Below, piece after piece: positions 1 through 10,800 of a DNA stretch of 47,073 nucleotides (the stretch's first letter is position 1; each line of letters starts with the position of its first letter). This DNA comes from JOPF133 sp052144935. Lineage in GTDB: Bacteria > Acidobacteriota > Terriglobia > Bryobacterales > Bryobacteraceae. Location: positions 1-47,073 of the forward strand of contig JBKQPR010000147.1 in assembly GCA_052144935.1 (NCBI GenBank). The letters run 5' to 3'. The notes under the pieces were generated by a model. It searched no databases. It saw only the letters and a program-made list of their open reading frames with translations, and was not told the DNA's origin. A program made the position numbers and the translations under genes.

Positions 1-26
1 CTGCGATCGAATTTTTCCTTTGCCAT
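1..26 (-). CDS. tuf: Elongation factor Tu, first codons only (cut by window edge)
   Basis: Read on the minus strand, the first eight codons give MAKEKFDR, the usual EF-Tu start. An AAGGAG ribosome binding site (39..44) precedes the ATG by 12 bases. EF-Tu carries aminoacyl-tRNA to the ribosome. The start lies 16 bases after the fusA stop, in the conserved rpsL-rpsG-fusA-tuf order, so it is the last gene of the str operon here. Only the N-terminus is visible; the identification rests on these residues plus gene order. Confidence 0.85.
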
Positions 27-42
27 AAGAGAACTAATCTCC

Positions 43-2136
<2,094 letters not shown>

Positions 2137-2162
2137 ACTAAACCTAAGAAATCGGCAGTTTA

Positions 2163-2266
2163 TTCACCGCAGAGACGCAGAGGCCGCAGAGGAAGGGCAG
2201 AGAAAGACTTAGAGATTCTTGGTTTTCTCTGCGCTTCCTCTGCGGCCTCTGCGTCTCTGCGGTGAA
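2163..2266. repeat. Large palindromic element, copy A (between rpsG and fusA)
   Basis: Two perfectly complementary 33-base arms (2163..2195 and 2234..2266) flank a 38-base loop. The outer end reads TTCACCGCAGAGACGCAGAG. Related copies lie at 18333..18439, 19683..19760 and 19849..19950. The element fills almost all of the rpsG-fusA gap and would be transcribed as a long hairpin in the str mRNA. Confidence 0.93.
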
Positions 2267-2277
2267 CATATAGCCTC

Positions 2278-2748
2278 TCACCACCGGTAGTGCGCGAAGG
2301 CCTTGTTGGCCTCCGCCATGCGGTGGACGTCATCCCTTTTCTTAATCGCTCCGCCGCGCAGATTGCTGGCGTCGTTCAATTCGTTGGCCAGCTTCTCCGG
2401 CATTCCCTTCTCGGGGCGGGTGCGCGCATTAATAATGATCCAGCGGATCGCCAGCGAGGTGCGCCGGTTCTGCGGCACCTCGATGGGCACCTGGTAGTTG
2501 GCGCCGCCCACGCGCCGCGTCTTCACTTCGAGCAGCGGCTTGGCGTTTTCCACGGCCTTCTTGAAGGCCTTCAACGGATCGTCGCTGGTGCGGTCCCGCA
2601 GCTTGTCCATGGCCTCATAAAAGATGCCCTGGGCCACGGTCTTCTTGCCCTGCCACATCATCGAATTCACAAATTTCTCGACGAGCGTGGAGTTATATAC
2701 CGGATCCGGCACGACTTCACGAATAACGGCTCTTCTTCTGCGTGGCAT
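2278..2748 (-). CDS. rpsG: 30S ribosomal protein S7
   Basis: Binds the 3' major domain of 16S rRNA and nucleates assembly of the 30S head. The 156-residue length is standard. The sequence begins MPRRRRAVIREVVPDP and contains the conserved RRVGGANYQVPIEV and ending AFAHYRW. The ATG at 2748 sits six bases after the rpsL stop, with an AGGA ribosome binding site overlapping that stop, so the two are probably translationally coupled. In enteric bacteria S7 represses the str operon by binding the S12-S7 spacer; the 6-base spacer here leaves little room for such a site (inference). Confidence 0.98.
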   Translation of the reverse strand: MPRRRRAVIREVVPDPVYNSTLVEKFVNSMMWQGKKTVAQGIFYEAMDKLRDRTSDDPLKAFKKAVENAKPLLEVKTRRVGGANYQVPIEVPQNRRTSLAIRWIIINARTRPEKGMPEKLANELNDASNLRGGAIKKRDDVHRMAEANKAFAHYRW

Positions 2749-2754
2749 ACGTTC

Positions 2755-3129
2755 CTACGATTTCGGCCTCTTGGCCCCGTACTTCGACCGGCCCTGCTTG
2801 CGGTTGGCGACGCCGGCGGTATCGAGCGCCCCACGAATCACGTGATAGCGCACGCCGGGCAGATCCTTCACACGGCCCCCGCGGATCAGCACGATGGAGT
2901 GCTCCTGCAGGTTGTGGCCGACCCCCGGGATATAGGTAGTGACCTCGATCCCGTTGGTGAGCCGCACGCGGGCCACCTTTCGCAACGCCGAATTCGGCTT
3001 CTTGGGCGTGGAAGTGTACACGCGCGTACAAACCCCGCGCTTCTGCGGGCAGCTATTGAGCGCTGGGCTGGAGGTCTTCCAGCGCGGCGGTTTCCGCCCA
3101 TTTCGCACAAGTTGGTTAAACGTCGGCAC
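2755..3129 (-). CDS. rpsL: 30S ribosomal protein S12
   Basis: Decoding-centre protein that monitors codon-anticodon pairing. It has 124 residues, starting MPTFNQLVRNGR. The start codon is GTG (3129..3127), chosen because MPTFNQLVR is the family start and a GAGGAAA ribosome binding site lies just upstream. The loop TPKKPNSALRK (from residue 41) and VKDLPGVRYH carry the usual lysines at the sites where streptomycin-resistance changes arise, so this allele looks wild type. It is the first gene of the str operon; about 240 bases of leader separate it from a candidate promoter at 3367..3396. Confidence 0.98.
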   Translation of the reverse strand: MPTFNQLVRNGRKPPRWKTSSPALNSCPQKRGVCTRVYTSTPKKPNSALRKVARVRLTNGIEVTTYIPGVGHNLQEHSIVLIRGGRVKDLPGVRYHVIRGALDTAGVANRKQGRSKYGAKRPKS

Positions 3130-3366
3130 GAATTTCCTCTTCGCGATTGAAAAATCTTAAAGTGGAGCTACCCACTAAACTACCGGTGCCCGCGCACGGG
3201 GTCCCGGAAAACAACTCAGGGCGCAACAGCGAGGATTACCTTTTCGGACAGGTCCATGTTCCGGGCGGAGTGACCGGCGGAACCTCGGGGCCTCACCCTT
3301 GGACGGACTCGTCTACACACGAGTGGTAGCCGAAGGGCAGAAAGCTTCATCTCGCGAAACTCTTCA
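3130..3366 (-). other. Untranslated leader of the str operon
   Basis: No convincing gene lies between the rpsL start and the candidate promoter. A small hairpin (ACTCGT/ACGAGT) occurs near 3308-3325. I recognise no known ribosomal-protein leader motif in it. Confidence 0.4.
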
Positions 3367-3396
3367 ATCATACCCGAAGTGCGGCAGGGTGCGCAA
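3367..3396 (-). promoter_or_regulatory. Candidate sigma-70 promoter for the str operon
   Basis: Minus strand: -35 TTGCGC (3396..3391), an 18-base spacer, then -10 TATGAT (3372..3367). It points at rpsL with a leader of roughly 235 bases. The -10 is strong and the -35 moderate. Identified by eye only. Confidence 0.45.
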
Positions 3397-3413
3397 CTGC
3401 CTGTTACAAACGA

Positions 3414-3987
3414 TTACAAAAGGGCGAGGACCGGCCCCGATCCAGCCCGGTCCGCCGCAGCCGACGGGCCAGGCAATGTGCCTTCCGACGCCTGGATGGC
3501 TGGGACCTGGGACCTGGGATGCGGGGCGCGGGGCCAAACGTTACGGGATCGTATACATCCCCTCCAACCAGAGCTCGTAACGGACATCTGCCGCATTTCT
3601 TCGTTCAAAGCAAGTACCTGAACCGTCGCCCGCCCAATCGGTGTTAGCCCTCGGATCTCGACACCGAGCGGGATCAGGGCGCCGGCAAGCGCCAAAAAAT
3701 GCTCCGCCCACTCGTCCTTGCGCGGATGGAAGAGCGCCGCCTTGCGCGGATGGAAGAGCGCCGTGACCTGCCAGGTCTGTGGGTCGACGTCTGACAAGTT
3801 GGGACCCTTTTTCAGATTGCAGTTCCCAACAGGCGAGCGCGAGGTTGTCAACGGCGGTCAATCCTCCGTGTTGCCTGGCGACGATATGTTCAATATGAAA
3901 TGCGCGCCGGAATGCCGATTGGGGCAGGCGGCAATGCTCGCAGCGACCGCCGGCGCGGCGCCGAACTGAGTCGGCCGGCTCACTCAT
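3414..3987 (-). pseudogene. HNH endonuclease, frameshifted
   Basis: The first frame from ATG 3987 gives a CEHC zinc pair, then HIEHIVARQHGG and DNLALACW, typical of small HNH nucleases of the EHI-A-HGG type. After 3825..3827 homology continues in another frame: NCNLKKGPNLSDVDP, then PLGVEIRGLTPIGRATVQ. One extra G in the GGG run (CCC on the plus strand) explains the switch. The second-frame part also carries a tandem 24-bp duplication encoding a repeated ALFHPRK unit. Reading on, the first frame stops at 3541 and the second at 3414; the native C-terminus is unclear. The start overlaps the upstream small gene by 4 bases (ATGA). Either a real pseudogene or a one-base sequence error. Confidence 0.8.
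3716..3763. repeat. Tandem 24-bp duplication inside the HNH gene
   Basis: Two identical 24-base units (3716..3739, 3740..3763) add eight residues in frame within the C-terminal half of the broken HNH nuclease. The pattern is of replication slippage. Confidence 0.9.
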
Positions 3988-4262
3988 GCCGGCTGCTGGA
4001 GCGTCTGACGAGCCTTCGACTGCCAGTAGGCCAGGAGATCATTGATGTTGAGGTACGCTTCCAACTCAGTTTCTTCTTCCTCGGTTAGCTGGGCTTCGTT
4101 GGCTTTGAGGTTGAGTTCCTCGATGCGGGCGGCATCCGCCTCCGGGAAGTCGAGGGCCAAGATGCTTTCGGCGAGCGCCGGAGTCATCCCCCGTTTCGAC
4201 AAGTCGAATACCCTGAGCAGAAGATCGGAGTGAGGTTTGGGACGATACAAGGATCGGTTCAT
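3984..4262 (-). CDS. Small acidic protein paired with the HNH nuclease
   Basis: A 92-residue protein with many Glu and Leu residues, probably helical: LAESILALDFPEADAARIEE, then EEEETELEAYLNINDLLAYW and QSKARQ near the end. From general knowledge, small proteins of this shape (a 'LDFPE' segment, an 'LEAY...DLL' segment and a terminal 'QSKAR') often sit directly upstream of HNH nucleases in planctomycetes, cyanobacteria and acidobacteria. Their function is not established to my knowledge. The stop overlaps the HNH start by 4 bases, so the two are one transcription unit with coupled translation. An immunity or antitoxin-like role is possible but only inference. Confidence 0.75.
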   Translation of the reverse strand: MNRSLYRPKPHSDLLLRVFDLSKRGMTPALAESILALDFPEADAARIEELNLKANEAQLTEEEETELEAYLNINDLLAYWQSKARQTLQQPA

Positions 4263-4293
4263 CCTGTTCTCGGTTTACGCCTGCGCGGCCCGT

Positions 4294-4319
4294 TGGAACA
4301 CCCAGTCCAATGATATACT
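4294..4319 (+). promoter_or_regulatory. Candidate extended -10 promoter, possibly leaderless
   Basis: TTGGAA (4294..4299), a short 15-base spacer, then TATACT (4314..4319) with an upstream TG, forming an extended -10. The ATG of the VOC gene is seven bases after the -10, and no ribosome binding site is visible, so the mRNA may start at or beside the initiation codon. Confidence 0.4.
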
Positions 4320-4325
4320 CCGCTC

Positions 4326-5111
4326 ATGCCGCTCATTGACAATATTCCGCCTGGATCTTTCTGCTGGATCGAACTTGCCACCGTCGACCAGAATGCCGCC
4401 AAGCAGTTCTACACCGCGCTTTTCGGCTGGTCGTTCGTGGATGGTCCCATGGGGCCGGATGAAATCTATACCATGTTCAAGCTGCAGGGCCGCGACGTGG
4501 GCGCGGCTTTCACCCTGAACCAGGCCATGCGCGAACAGGGAGTCCCGCCCAATTGGGCCCTCTACGTATCGTCCGCAAGCGCCGACGATACCGTGCAAGC
4601 CGCGCTGGATGCCGGCGGCAGAGCCATCGCCGGTCCCTTCGACGTGGCCGATTACGGCCGCATGGCGGTGCTCCAGGACCCCACCGGCGCGATGGTCAGC
4701 GTGTGGGAGCCCCGGAGCCATGCCGGATTCGGCATCGCCGGAGAGCCGGGCACGTTGTGCTGGGCGGACTTGAGCACGCCCGATCCGGAAACCGCATCGG
4801 CCTTTTACAACGCCGCCTTTGGCTGGAGCTTCGATTTGGGCCAGGATGGCAGCGGCTACCTGCACATCAATAACGGCGACACGGGCATCGGCGGCATCCC
4901 TCCGGCCGCGATGCGCAGTCCGGGCGCTCCGCCGCACTGGATGATTTATATGCTGGTGGCCGATTGCGATCAATCCGCCGCCCAGGCCAAGGAGCTGGGA
5001 GCGCGGTTATACCTGGAACCCATGAGCATCGAAAACGTGGGCCGCATGGCGGTGGTGGCCGACCCGCAGGGCGCAGTCTTCGCGCTCTTCCAGCCGGCGC
5101 CGCGCCCGTGA
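4326..5111 (+). CDS. VOC-family protein with two glyoxalase/bleomycin-resistance domains
   Basis: 261 residues containing two copies of the vicinal-oxygen-chelate fold unit. The first starts PGSFCWIELATVDQNAAKQF with FYTALFGWSF; the second starts GTLCWADLSTPDPETASAF with FYNAAFGWSF. Each repeat ends in a GRMAV..DP.GA segment (residues about 115 and 240). Proteins of this layout are usually metal-dependent isomerases, dioxygenases or antibiotic-binding proteins; the substrate cannot be told here. No signal peptide, so cytoplasmic. It is seven bases upstream of the M28 peptidase gene and probably cotranscribed with it, without an obvious functional link. Confidence 0.9.
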   Translation: MPLIDNIPPGSFCWIELATVDQNAAKQFYTALFGWSFVDGPMGPDEIYTMFKLQGRDVGAAFTLNQAMREQGVPPNWALYVSSASADDTVQAALDAGGRAIAGPFDVADYGRMAVLQDPTGAMVSVWEPRSHAGFGIAGEPGTLCWADLSTPDPETASAFYNAAFGWSFDLGQDGSGYLHINNGDTGIGGIPPAAMRSPGAPPHWMIYMLVADCDQSAAQAKELGARLYLEPMSIENVGRMAVVADPQGAVFALFQPAPRP

Positions 5112-5118
5112 GACCGTC

Positions 5119-7389
5119 ATGAAGCGCCGGGTTCTATTACTGCTCGCGGCGGGGGGCGCCCTCTGGGCCCTGCTGGCCGCCGATTTCGCCGCCGAGGGCA
5201 ACCTATGGTGGGCGCACATCCAGTTTCTGGCCGGCGACAAACTGGAGGGCCGCAACACCGGCAGCGAAGGCTATCGCCAAGCCGTGGAGTATGTGGCCAC
5301 GCAATTCGAACGCTCCGGCCTGAAGCCCGCGGGCACTTCCGGCTATCTGCAGCCAGTGAAGTTTGAGACCCGCGAGGTGGTGACTGAATCGTCCAGCCTG
5401 GCGCTGGTCCACGGAGACAATGTGGAGCCGCTCGCACTGGGCGCCGACGCCGGACTGAACGCGCGCGCCCGCCTGGCCCCCGCCTTGGAAGCGCCCATGG
5501 TGTTCGTAGGTTATGGCGTGAGCATTCCGGAAGCGCATTACGACGAGCTGGAGGGATTGAACCTGCGCGGCAAGATAGCGGTGTACGTGAATGCCGCGGG
5601 ACCCGTGAAAGCCGACGGAAATCTCACCTCGCATTACTCGTCGGGCGTCGAGCGGTGGGCCGCGCTGCACCGCGCCGGAGCCGTGGGCTTCGCCAGCATA
5701 CCAAATCCCCGGACACAAACCGGTCAGCCGAATAGACCCGGCGGCGCCGAAACCGATGCAGCGCCGCCCGCGGGCGGCGGAGCCGAAGTTGGAGCCGGGC
5801 GTGGAACCGGAGCCGGAACCGGAGCCGGAACCGGAGCCGGAACCGGAGCCGGAACCGGAGCCGGAACCGGCCGCGCAAACGGAGGCGGCCCCGAGGCCGG
5901 AGTGGATTCCGGTGCCGCGCCAGCGGGCCCAGCCGGAACCGGAAGCGGAGCCGGAACCGGAGCCGGAACCGGAGCCGGAACCGGCCGCGCAAACGGAGGC
6001 GGCCCCGAGGCCGGAGCGGACTCCGGTGCCGCGCCGGCGGGCGCAGCCGGAGCCGGAGCCGGCCGGGGAAACGGAGGTGAAGCCGGAGCCGGCCGAGGAG
6101 TGGATTCCGGTGCCGCGGCGGCGGGCGCAGCCGGAGCCGGCCGAGGAGCTGGTGGCGGAGCCGGCCGGGGAGCGGACTCCGGTGCCGCCCCGGCGGGCGC
6201 AGCCGGGGCCGGAGCCGGCCGAGGAGCTGGTGGCGGAGCCGGCCGGGGAGCGGATTCCGGTGCCGCGCCGGCGGGCGCAGCCGGAGCCGGAGCCGGCCGG
6301 GGAAACGGAGGTGAAGCCGGAGCCGGCCGAGGAGCTGGTGGCGGAGCCGGCCGGGGAGCGGACTCCGGTGCCGCGCCGGTGGGCGCGGCCGGGGCCGGAG
6401 CCGGCCGTGGAGACGCGGCAGGCCGCGCAAATGGCGGCGGAACCGGAGCCGGCCGGGGGCCCGCCGTGGTGCTGGCGGACCCTTCGCTGCAGGAGACCGA
6501 AGGACAATCCGTGTCCCTCACCATGACGCGGCGCGGCGCGGACAAATTCTTCGCCCACTCCGGCCATACCTACGAGGAAATCCTGGGCCTGGCGCGCGAA
6601 AATCGGGCCCTGCCGAAATTCGACATGAACGTGTCGCTGCGCATGAAGGCCGTGGTCAAGCGCGATTCGCTGGAGGCCCCCAACGTGGCCGGCGTGCTGC
6701 CCGGCTCGGACCCCAAGCTCAAGGACGAGTACGTGATTTTCTCCGCGCACCTGGACCATCTCGGGACCGGCCGCCCGGGCGCCATGGACAACGCCTCGGG
6801 TGTGGCGTCGGTGGTGGAAGTGGCGCGCCTGATGAAGGAAACCGGGGCCAAACCGAAGCGCTCGATTATGTTTCTGACGGTGACCGGGGAGGAGAAGGGC
6901 GAACTGGGGTCGCGCTACTTCGCGGCCCATCCCACCGTGCCGGTACGGCAGATCGTCGCCGATATCAACCTGGATATGTTCCTGCCGCTCTACGCGCTCA
7001 AGGTGTTGGAGGTGCAGGGCCTGGCCGAATCCACGCTGGGCGGACAGATTCGCGCCGCCGCGGCCGAGCTGGGCGTAGCCGTGCAGACGGACCGCGAGCC
7101 CGAGCAGAACCGCTTCATCCGCAGCGATCAGTACAGTTTCATCCGCCGCGGAGTGCCCGCGCTGGCCTTCAAGTTCGGCTATGAATTCGGCTCGCCCGAC
7201 GAGAAGATCCGCCAGGCGTGGGTGCGCGAGCGGTACCACAAATCGGGCGACGATCTGAACCAGCCGGTGGATAGAGAGTCCGCCGCGCGGTTCGACCGCA
7301 TCATTATGGGCCTGCTGGAGCGCGTGGCCGACGACCCGGCACGGCCGCAGTGGAACGCCAATAGTTTCTTCAAGCGCTTTGCGCGGTAG
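5119..7389 (+). CDS. Secreted M28-family metallopeptidase with a large Gly/Ala repeat insert
   Basis: Zinc aminopeptidase-type enzyme of 756 residues with an N-terminal signal peptide (MKRRVLLLLAAGGALWALLA). The N-terminal part includes a PA-like segment (VFVGYGVSIPEAHYDELEG). The catalytic M28 domain lies at about residues 530-740. All five expected zinc ligands are visible: His in SAHLDHLG, Asp in MDNASG, the Glu pair in TGEEKGE, Asp in DINLDM, and His in RYHKSGDD. Between SIPNP (about residue 196) and ADPSLQETEG (about 450) lies a low-complexity block of repeated GAGTGAG and GAGRG units. In homologues, as I remember them, only a short linker occupies this place inside the PA-like region. 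The zinc site is intact, so the enzyme is probably active; the insert would form a disordered loop. Confidence 0.92.
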   Translation: MKRRVLLLLAAGGALWALLAADFAAEGNLWWAHIQFLAGDKLEGRNTGSEGYRQAVEYVATQFERSGLKPAGTSGYLQPVKFETREVVTESSSLALVHGDNVEPLALGADAGLNARARLAPALEAPMVFVGYGVSIPEAHYDELEGLNLRGKIAVYVNAAGPVKADGNLTSHYSSGVERWAALHRAGAVGFASIPNPRTQTGQPNRPGGAETDAAPPAGGGAEVGAGRGTGAGTGAGTGAGTGAGTGAGTGRANGGGPEAGVDSGAAPAGPAGTGSGAGTGAGTGAGTGRANGGGPEAGADSGAAPAGAAGAGAGRGNGGEAGAGRGVDSGAAAAGAAGAGRGAGGGAGRGADSGAAPAGAAGAGAGRGAGGGAGRGADSGAAPAGAAGAGAGRGNGGEAGAGRGAGGGAGRGADSGAAPVGAAGAGAGRGDAAGRANGGGTGAGRGPAVVLADPSLQETEGQSVSLTMTRRGADKFFAHSGHTYEEILGLARENRALPKFDMNVSLRMKAVVKRDSLEAPNVAGVLPGSDPKLKDEYVIFSAHLDHLGTGRPGAMDNASGVASVVEVARLMKETGAKPKRSIMFLTVTGEEKGELGSRYFAAHPTVPVRQIVADINLDMFLPLYALKVLEVQGLAESTLGGQIRAAAAELGVAVQTDREPEQNRFIRSDQYSFIRRGVPALAFKFGYEFGSPDEKIRQAWVRERYHKSGDDLNQPVDRESAARFDRIIMGLLERVADDPARPQWNANSFFKRFAR
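5790..6470 (+). repeat. Nested GC-rich tandem repeats inside the M28 gene
   Basis: The basic unit is GGAGCCGGAACC, in blocks at about 5803-5870 and 5934-5986. These are embedded in longer repeated modules: a segment with GGCCGCGCAAACGGAGGCGG at about 5868 and 5984, and one with GCTGGTGGCGGAGCCGGCCG at about 6150, 6229 and 6334. Stop codons are nearly absent: five of six frames stay open across most of the block. Confidence 0.95.
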
Positions 7390-7455
7390 CAGCCTGCGGT
7401 AAAAACCGCTCCCTGAGTCTGGGAAGCTGTAAAGGAATCGGTTGACAGGCAAAAG
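7390..7455. other. Intergenic, M28 gene to MITE-like element
   Basis: Contains a small hairpin (GCGGT-AAAA-ACCGC) shortly after the peptidase stop but no T-tract, so it is not a clear terminator. Nothing else is seen. Confidence 0.3.
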
Positions 7456-7706
7456 CGCCCAATGCCGCTTACTTTGGATCTGGTAACCATTCTGCACAAA
7501 TCGTGGGCAGCCAATCCTGGGGTGCCCTCGGGGCCCCGCCGGCTTTCAGCCGGCGCTCCGCCGGGCGCGCGCAGACTCGCCCGTGGCCCGAAAGAGCCGC
7601 CTGGGGGTGCCCTCTGGGCCCGCTGCGGGCAGGATTGCCAGGCAGGATTGCCCGCCCCACAATTAATGCAGAATGCTGCTGCGTGCAAAGTTAGCGGCAT
7701 TGGGCG
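7456..7706 (+). mobile_element. MITE-like element, copy 1
   Basis: A 251-bp segment bounded by 21-base terminal inverted repeats (7456..7476 and 7686..7706), beginning CGCCCAATGCCGCT and differing at one position. It has no coding capacity of its own. Inside are two copies of the GGGGTGCCC..GGGCCC motif, a GCCGGC-TTTCA-GCCGGC palindrome, and the shared segment CCACAATTAATGCAGAATGC. A diverged copy in opposite orientation lies at 21903..22134. No clear target-site duplication is visible. The name MITE is inferred from structure; no parent transposase is in the window. Confidence 0.75.
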
Positions 7707-7898
7707 ATTGACCGGCCGATCCGCCTATTTTAAAGCGCTTACGTTGTGGATTTCGGCGAGGATAGATGGGACCGGTTAACGGCAGAAAGCTCCTGTCTCA
7801 CATTTAGGGAGCGGTGTTTTGGCACTTCTGCCACGGGCTGATAGGGGTGGCCCGGAAGGACTATTTCGTTGCGCGCGGACGGTTCGTCTATCGTATAA
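7707..7898. other. Intergenic upstream of the lipase gene
   Basis: 192 bases with no recognisable gene. TATAAA lies directly before the lipase ATG, too close to act as its -10. No good ribosome binding site precedes that ATG. Confidence 0.3.
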
Positions 7899-10800
7899 AT
7901 GGTGGATCGGAAAAAGAGTCTCGGTGTGTGGTTCCTTCGCGGCAGTGCGCTGGTGTGCTGGGCCCTCTCCGTTGCGGCTCAGAGCAGGCCAGCGCCAATG
8001 GAGCTGCAGCAAACCAAGTATGAACTCCGGATGGGCGAACCCGCACAGATCCCGGCGTCGCGAGAGACGGTCGATTTCCTGCGAAACGCCAAGAGCCGGC
8101 GCATTGAGATGGGAGGCGCGCCAGCGGAAGGCCTGGTGGTTGGGACGGATAGGGCGGGCGCAATCGTAATAGGTGCGTCGCTCAGGGCCAAACCCGGCGA
8201 GTACGCCGTCACCCTCTCAGCCACAAGCGCAGCGGGCGAAGAGCGGCAGGCCGCCTTAACGGTGGTTGTGGATGACCTGACACCCGTGCCAACCGGCGCG
8301 TCGCGGCCTCCCGTGGTGCTCTTGAATGGATGGGAGACCGGCTTCACCGGCGCTTGCCCTATATCGAACAGCTCGGCGGATACCTTTGGCAATCTCGCCT
8401 CGTATCTGGTGTCGGATGGCGTTCCCGTAGTGTATTTGTTCGATAACTGCCTGGAAGACCCCAATAACACCATCGAGGCGTTGGGCAACGACCTGGGGGT
8501 ATTCCTGAATTCCATCCAATATACCAACGGCGCGCAGGTCCCAGAGATCGACCTGGTGGGCTTTAGTCTGGGCGGGTTGATCGCCAGGGCATACCTGGCA
8601 GGGCTGCAGCCGAACGGGGCGCTTCTGCCGCCAATTCCCACGCTGGTCCGCAAGCTGGTCTTGATTGCCTCGCCCAACTTTGGCTCGTTCGTGGCCGGTA
8701 ATTATGCGACCTCCCTCCTGGCAGGGACACAGGACGCGGAGTTGATCCCGGGCAGTGCGCTCCAGTGGAACCTGGCCACGTGGAATCAGAATAGCGACGA
8801 TCTGCGGGGAGTGAGCACCATCGCCGTGATCGGCAATGCCGGCATCTATACCCCCGGTTTGTCATCCGGCCTCGAAAACACCAATGCCAGCGACGGAATC
8901 GTAACGGAGACCAGCGCCTCTCTCGGGTTTGTATACGGGCAGACGGCGGTGACCCGCATCGTGCCCTATTGCCACGTAGACCCGAGCGCATTTACCAACA
9001 CGACGACCTTTGGCGCGTTCTTATGCAACGCCGCGGGAATTGCGAATGTCACCAGCACATCTCAGGCAACCGGCCAAATCGTGCGCTCGTTCCTCTCCGG
9101 CACTTCCGCCTGGCAGTCCATCGGATCGCCGACTTCCACGGACAAGTGGTTGTCGCAGTACGGGGGGATATTCTTCGCGCTGGTGAACGCCGCAGGCAAT
9201 TACGTCACGGATCTGAGCGAGGTCGCCTGGGGAACCTTGCAACTGGTGAATGGCGGCGATACGGATACCATATTCTACGACGACTTGGTCAGGGGGACAG
9301 GCGAATTTCAAGCTTCCGAGCCGTCGGCTGTCACGACGGGTTGCACGCAGACGGCGCCTCTCGGTTACTTTTTGACGGTGCGCTGCAAGGAGAACACCAC
9401 CATTGTTTCCGTCGGTCCGCTATTGAGCTCGGCGGCCGGGCGGGTAGTCAGCGCCGGTTCGACCATCACCATCAGCGGGGCGGACTTTGGCTCGCTGTGC
9501 AACGGCTGCATGGTGGTTGCCACCCCGGCCGGCTCCACCACGGGGCAGGTCTTGCAAGTGGCCTCGTGGACCAGTACCGCGATTACGGCAACCCTGCCCG
9601 CCACCTTGACGGGACTGCTCGCCATCACCGTGAAGGCCGTTCCCGGAACCGATTCGATTGCGATTCTCGCCGCTACGTCAACCCCGTCCACCATTGCCGT
9701 GTCGCCGTCAAGCCTGACATTCAGCTACACGGTGGGCGGAACGGTTCCCACGCAACCCGACCAGATTACCAACAGCGGGGCCGGGACGCTGGCGTGGACG
9801 GCCACAACGAGCGCGTCCTGGTTGAGCGTGTCGCCGGCATCCGGAACGGCGCCGTCGACGCTTACCGTGTCCATCTCGCCGGCGGGTCTGAGCGCGGGCA
9901 CTTACAACGGCAGCGTGCAGATATCGTCGGCGGGCGCCTCGAACACTCCGCTATCGGTGCCCGTCACGCTCACCGTGACTCAGCCCCCGCCGCAACCGCC
10001 GTCTCTAGCGATCGCGCCCCAAACGCTGACGTTCAATTACACCGAGGGCGGTTCGGTTCCGGCTGCGCAGACCGTCACGATTACCAACGCGGGCGGGGGC
10101 ACGCTCGCCTGGACTGCCTCGACCAGCGTTTATTGGCTCGCCGTGGCGCCCGCGTCCGGCAGCGCTTCCGGCGGCGCTTCGAACATGCTGTCGGTATCGC
10201 TGAACCCGGCCAATCTGGCGCCTGGAACTTACAACAGTGCCGTCCAGATTACCGCGGCGGGCGCCACGGGCAGTCCGGCTTCCGTCGCGGTCACGCTGGT
10301 GGTGCAAGGGACGCTTGCGGCGCCCAGCATCACGGGCGTGGGGAACGCCGGGAGTTTCCAGCCTGGTGGGGCCTCGGCTACCTGGCTATCGATCTTCGGA
10401 GCGAACCTGTCTACGGTCACTTACCAATGGCAAAACTCCGACTTCGTCAACGGGCTGTTGCCAACTTCGCTCGAGGGCGTAGCGGTCACCATCAACGGCC
10501 TGCCCGGATATATCTCGTACCTCAGCCCCACGCAAATCAACGTCCTGGCTCCGGACGATGCCACGATCGGTCCGGTCCAGGTACAGGTGACTACGGCACA
10601 GCAGGCAAGTAACAACCTGACGTTGCAAAAGAGCCAGTTTGCGCCGGCGTTCTTCACGTTTGACGGCGTCCACGTGGCTGCGCTCCACCTGGATTACTCG
10701 GATGTAGGCAGTCCGAACCTCCTGCCTGGGGCGACCACGACGCCGGCGCAACCGGGCGAAACCATCCTGCTCTATGGAACGGGATTCGGCCCGGCCAACC

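Noticed and set aside
5790..6470. CRISPR array
   Set aside because: Repeats are contiguous and nested, with no unique spacers, and lie inside a coding frame.
5756..6526. Pro-Glu repeat protein in another frame of the M28 insert
   Set aside because: The frame has no start context or flanking domain; it is a consequence of the 12-bp repeat.
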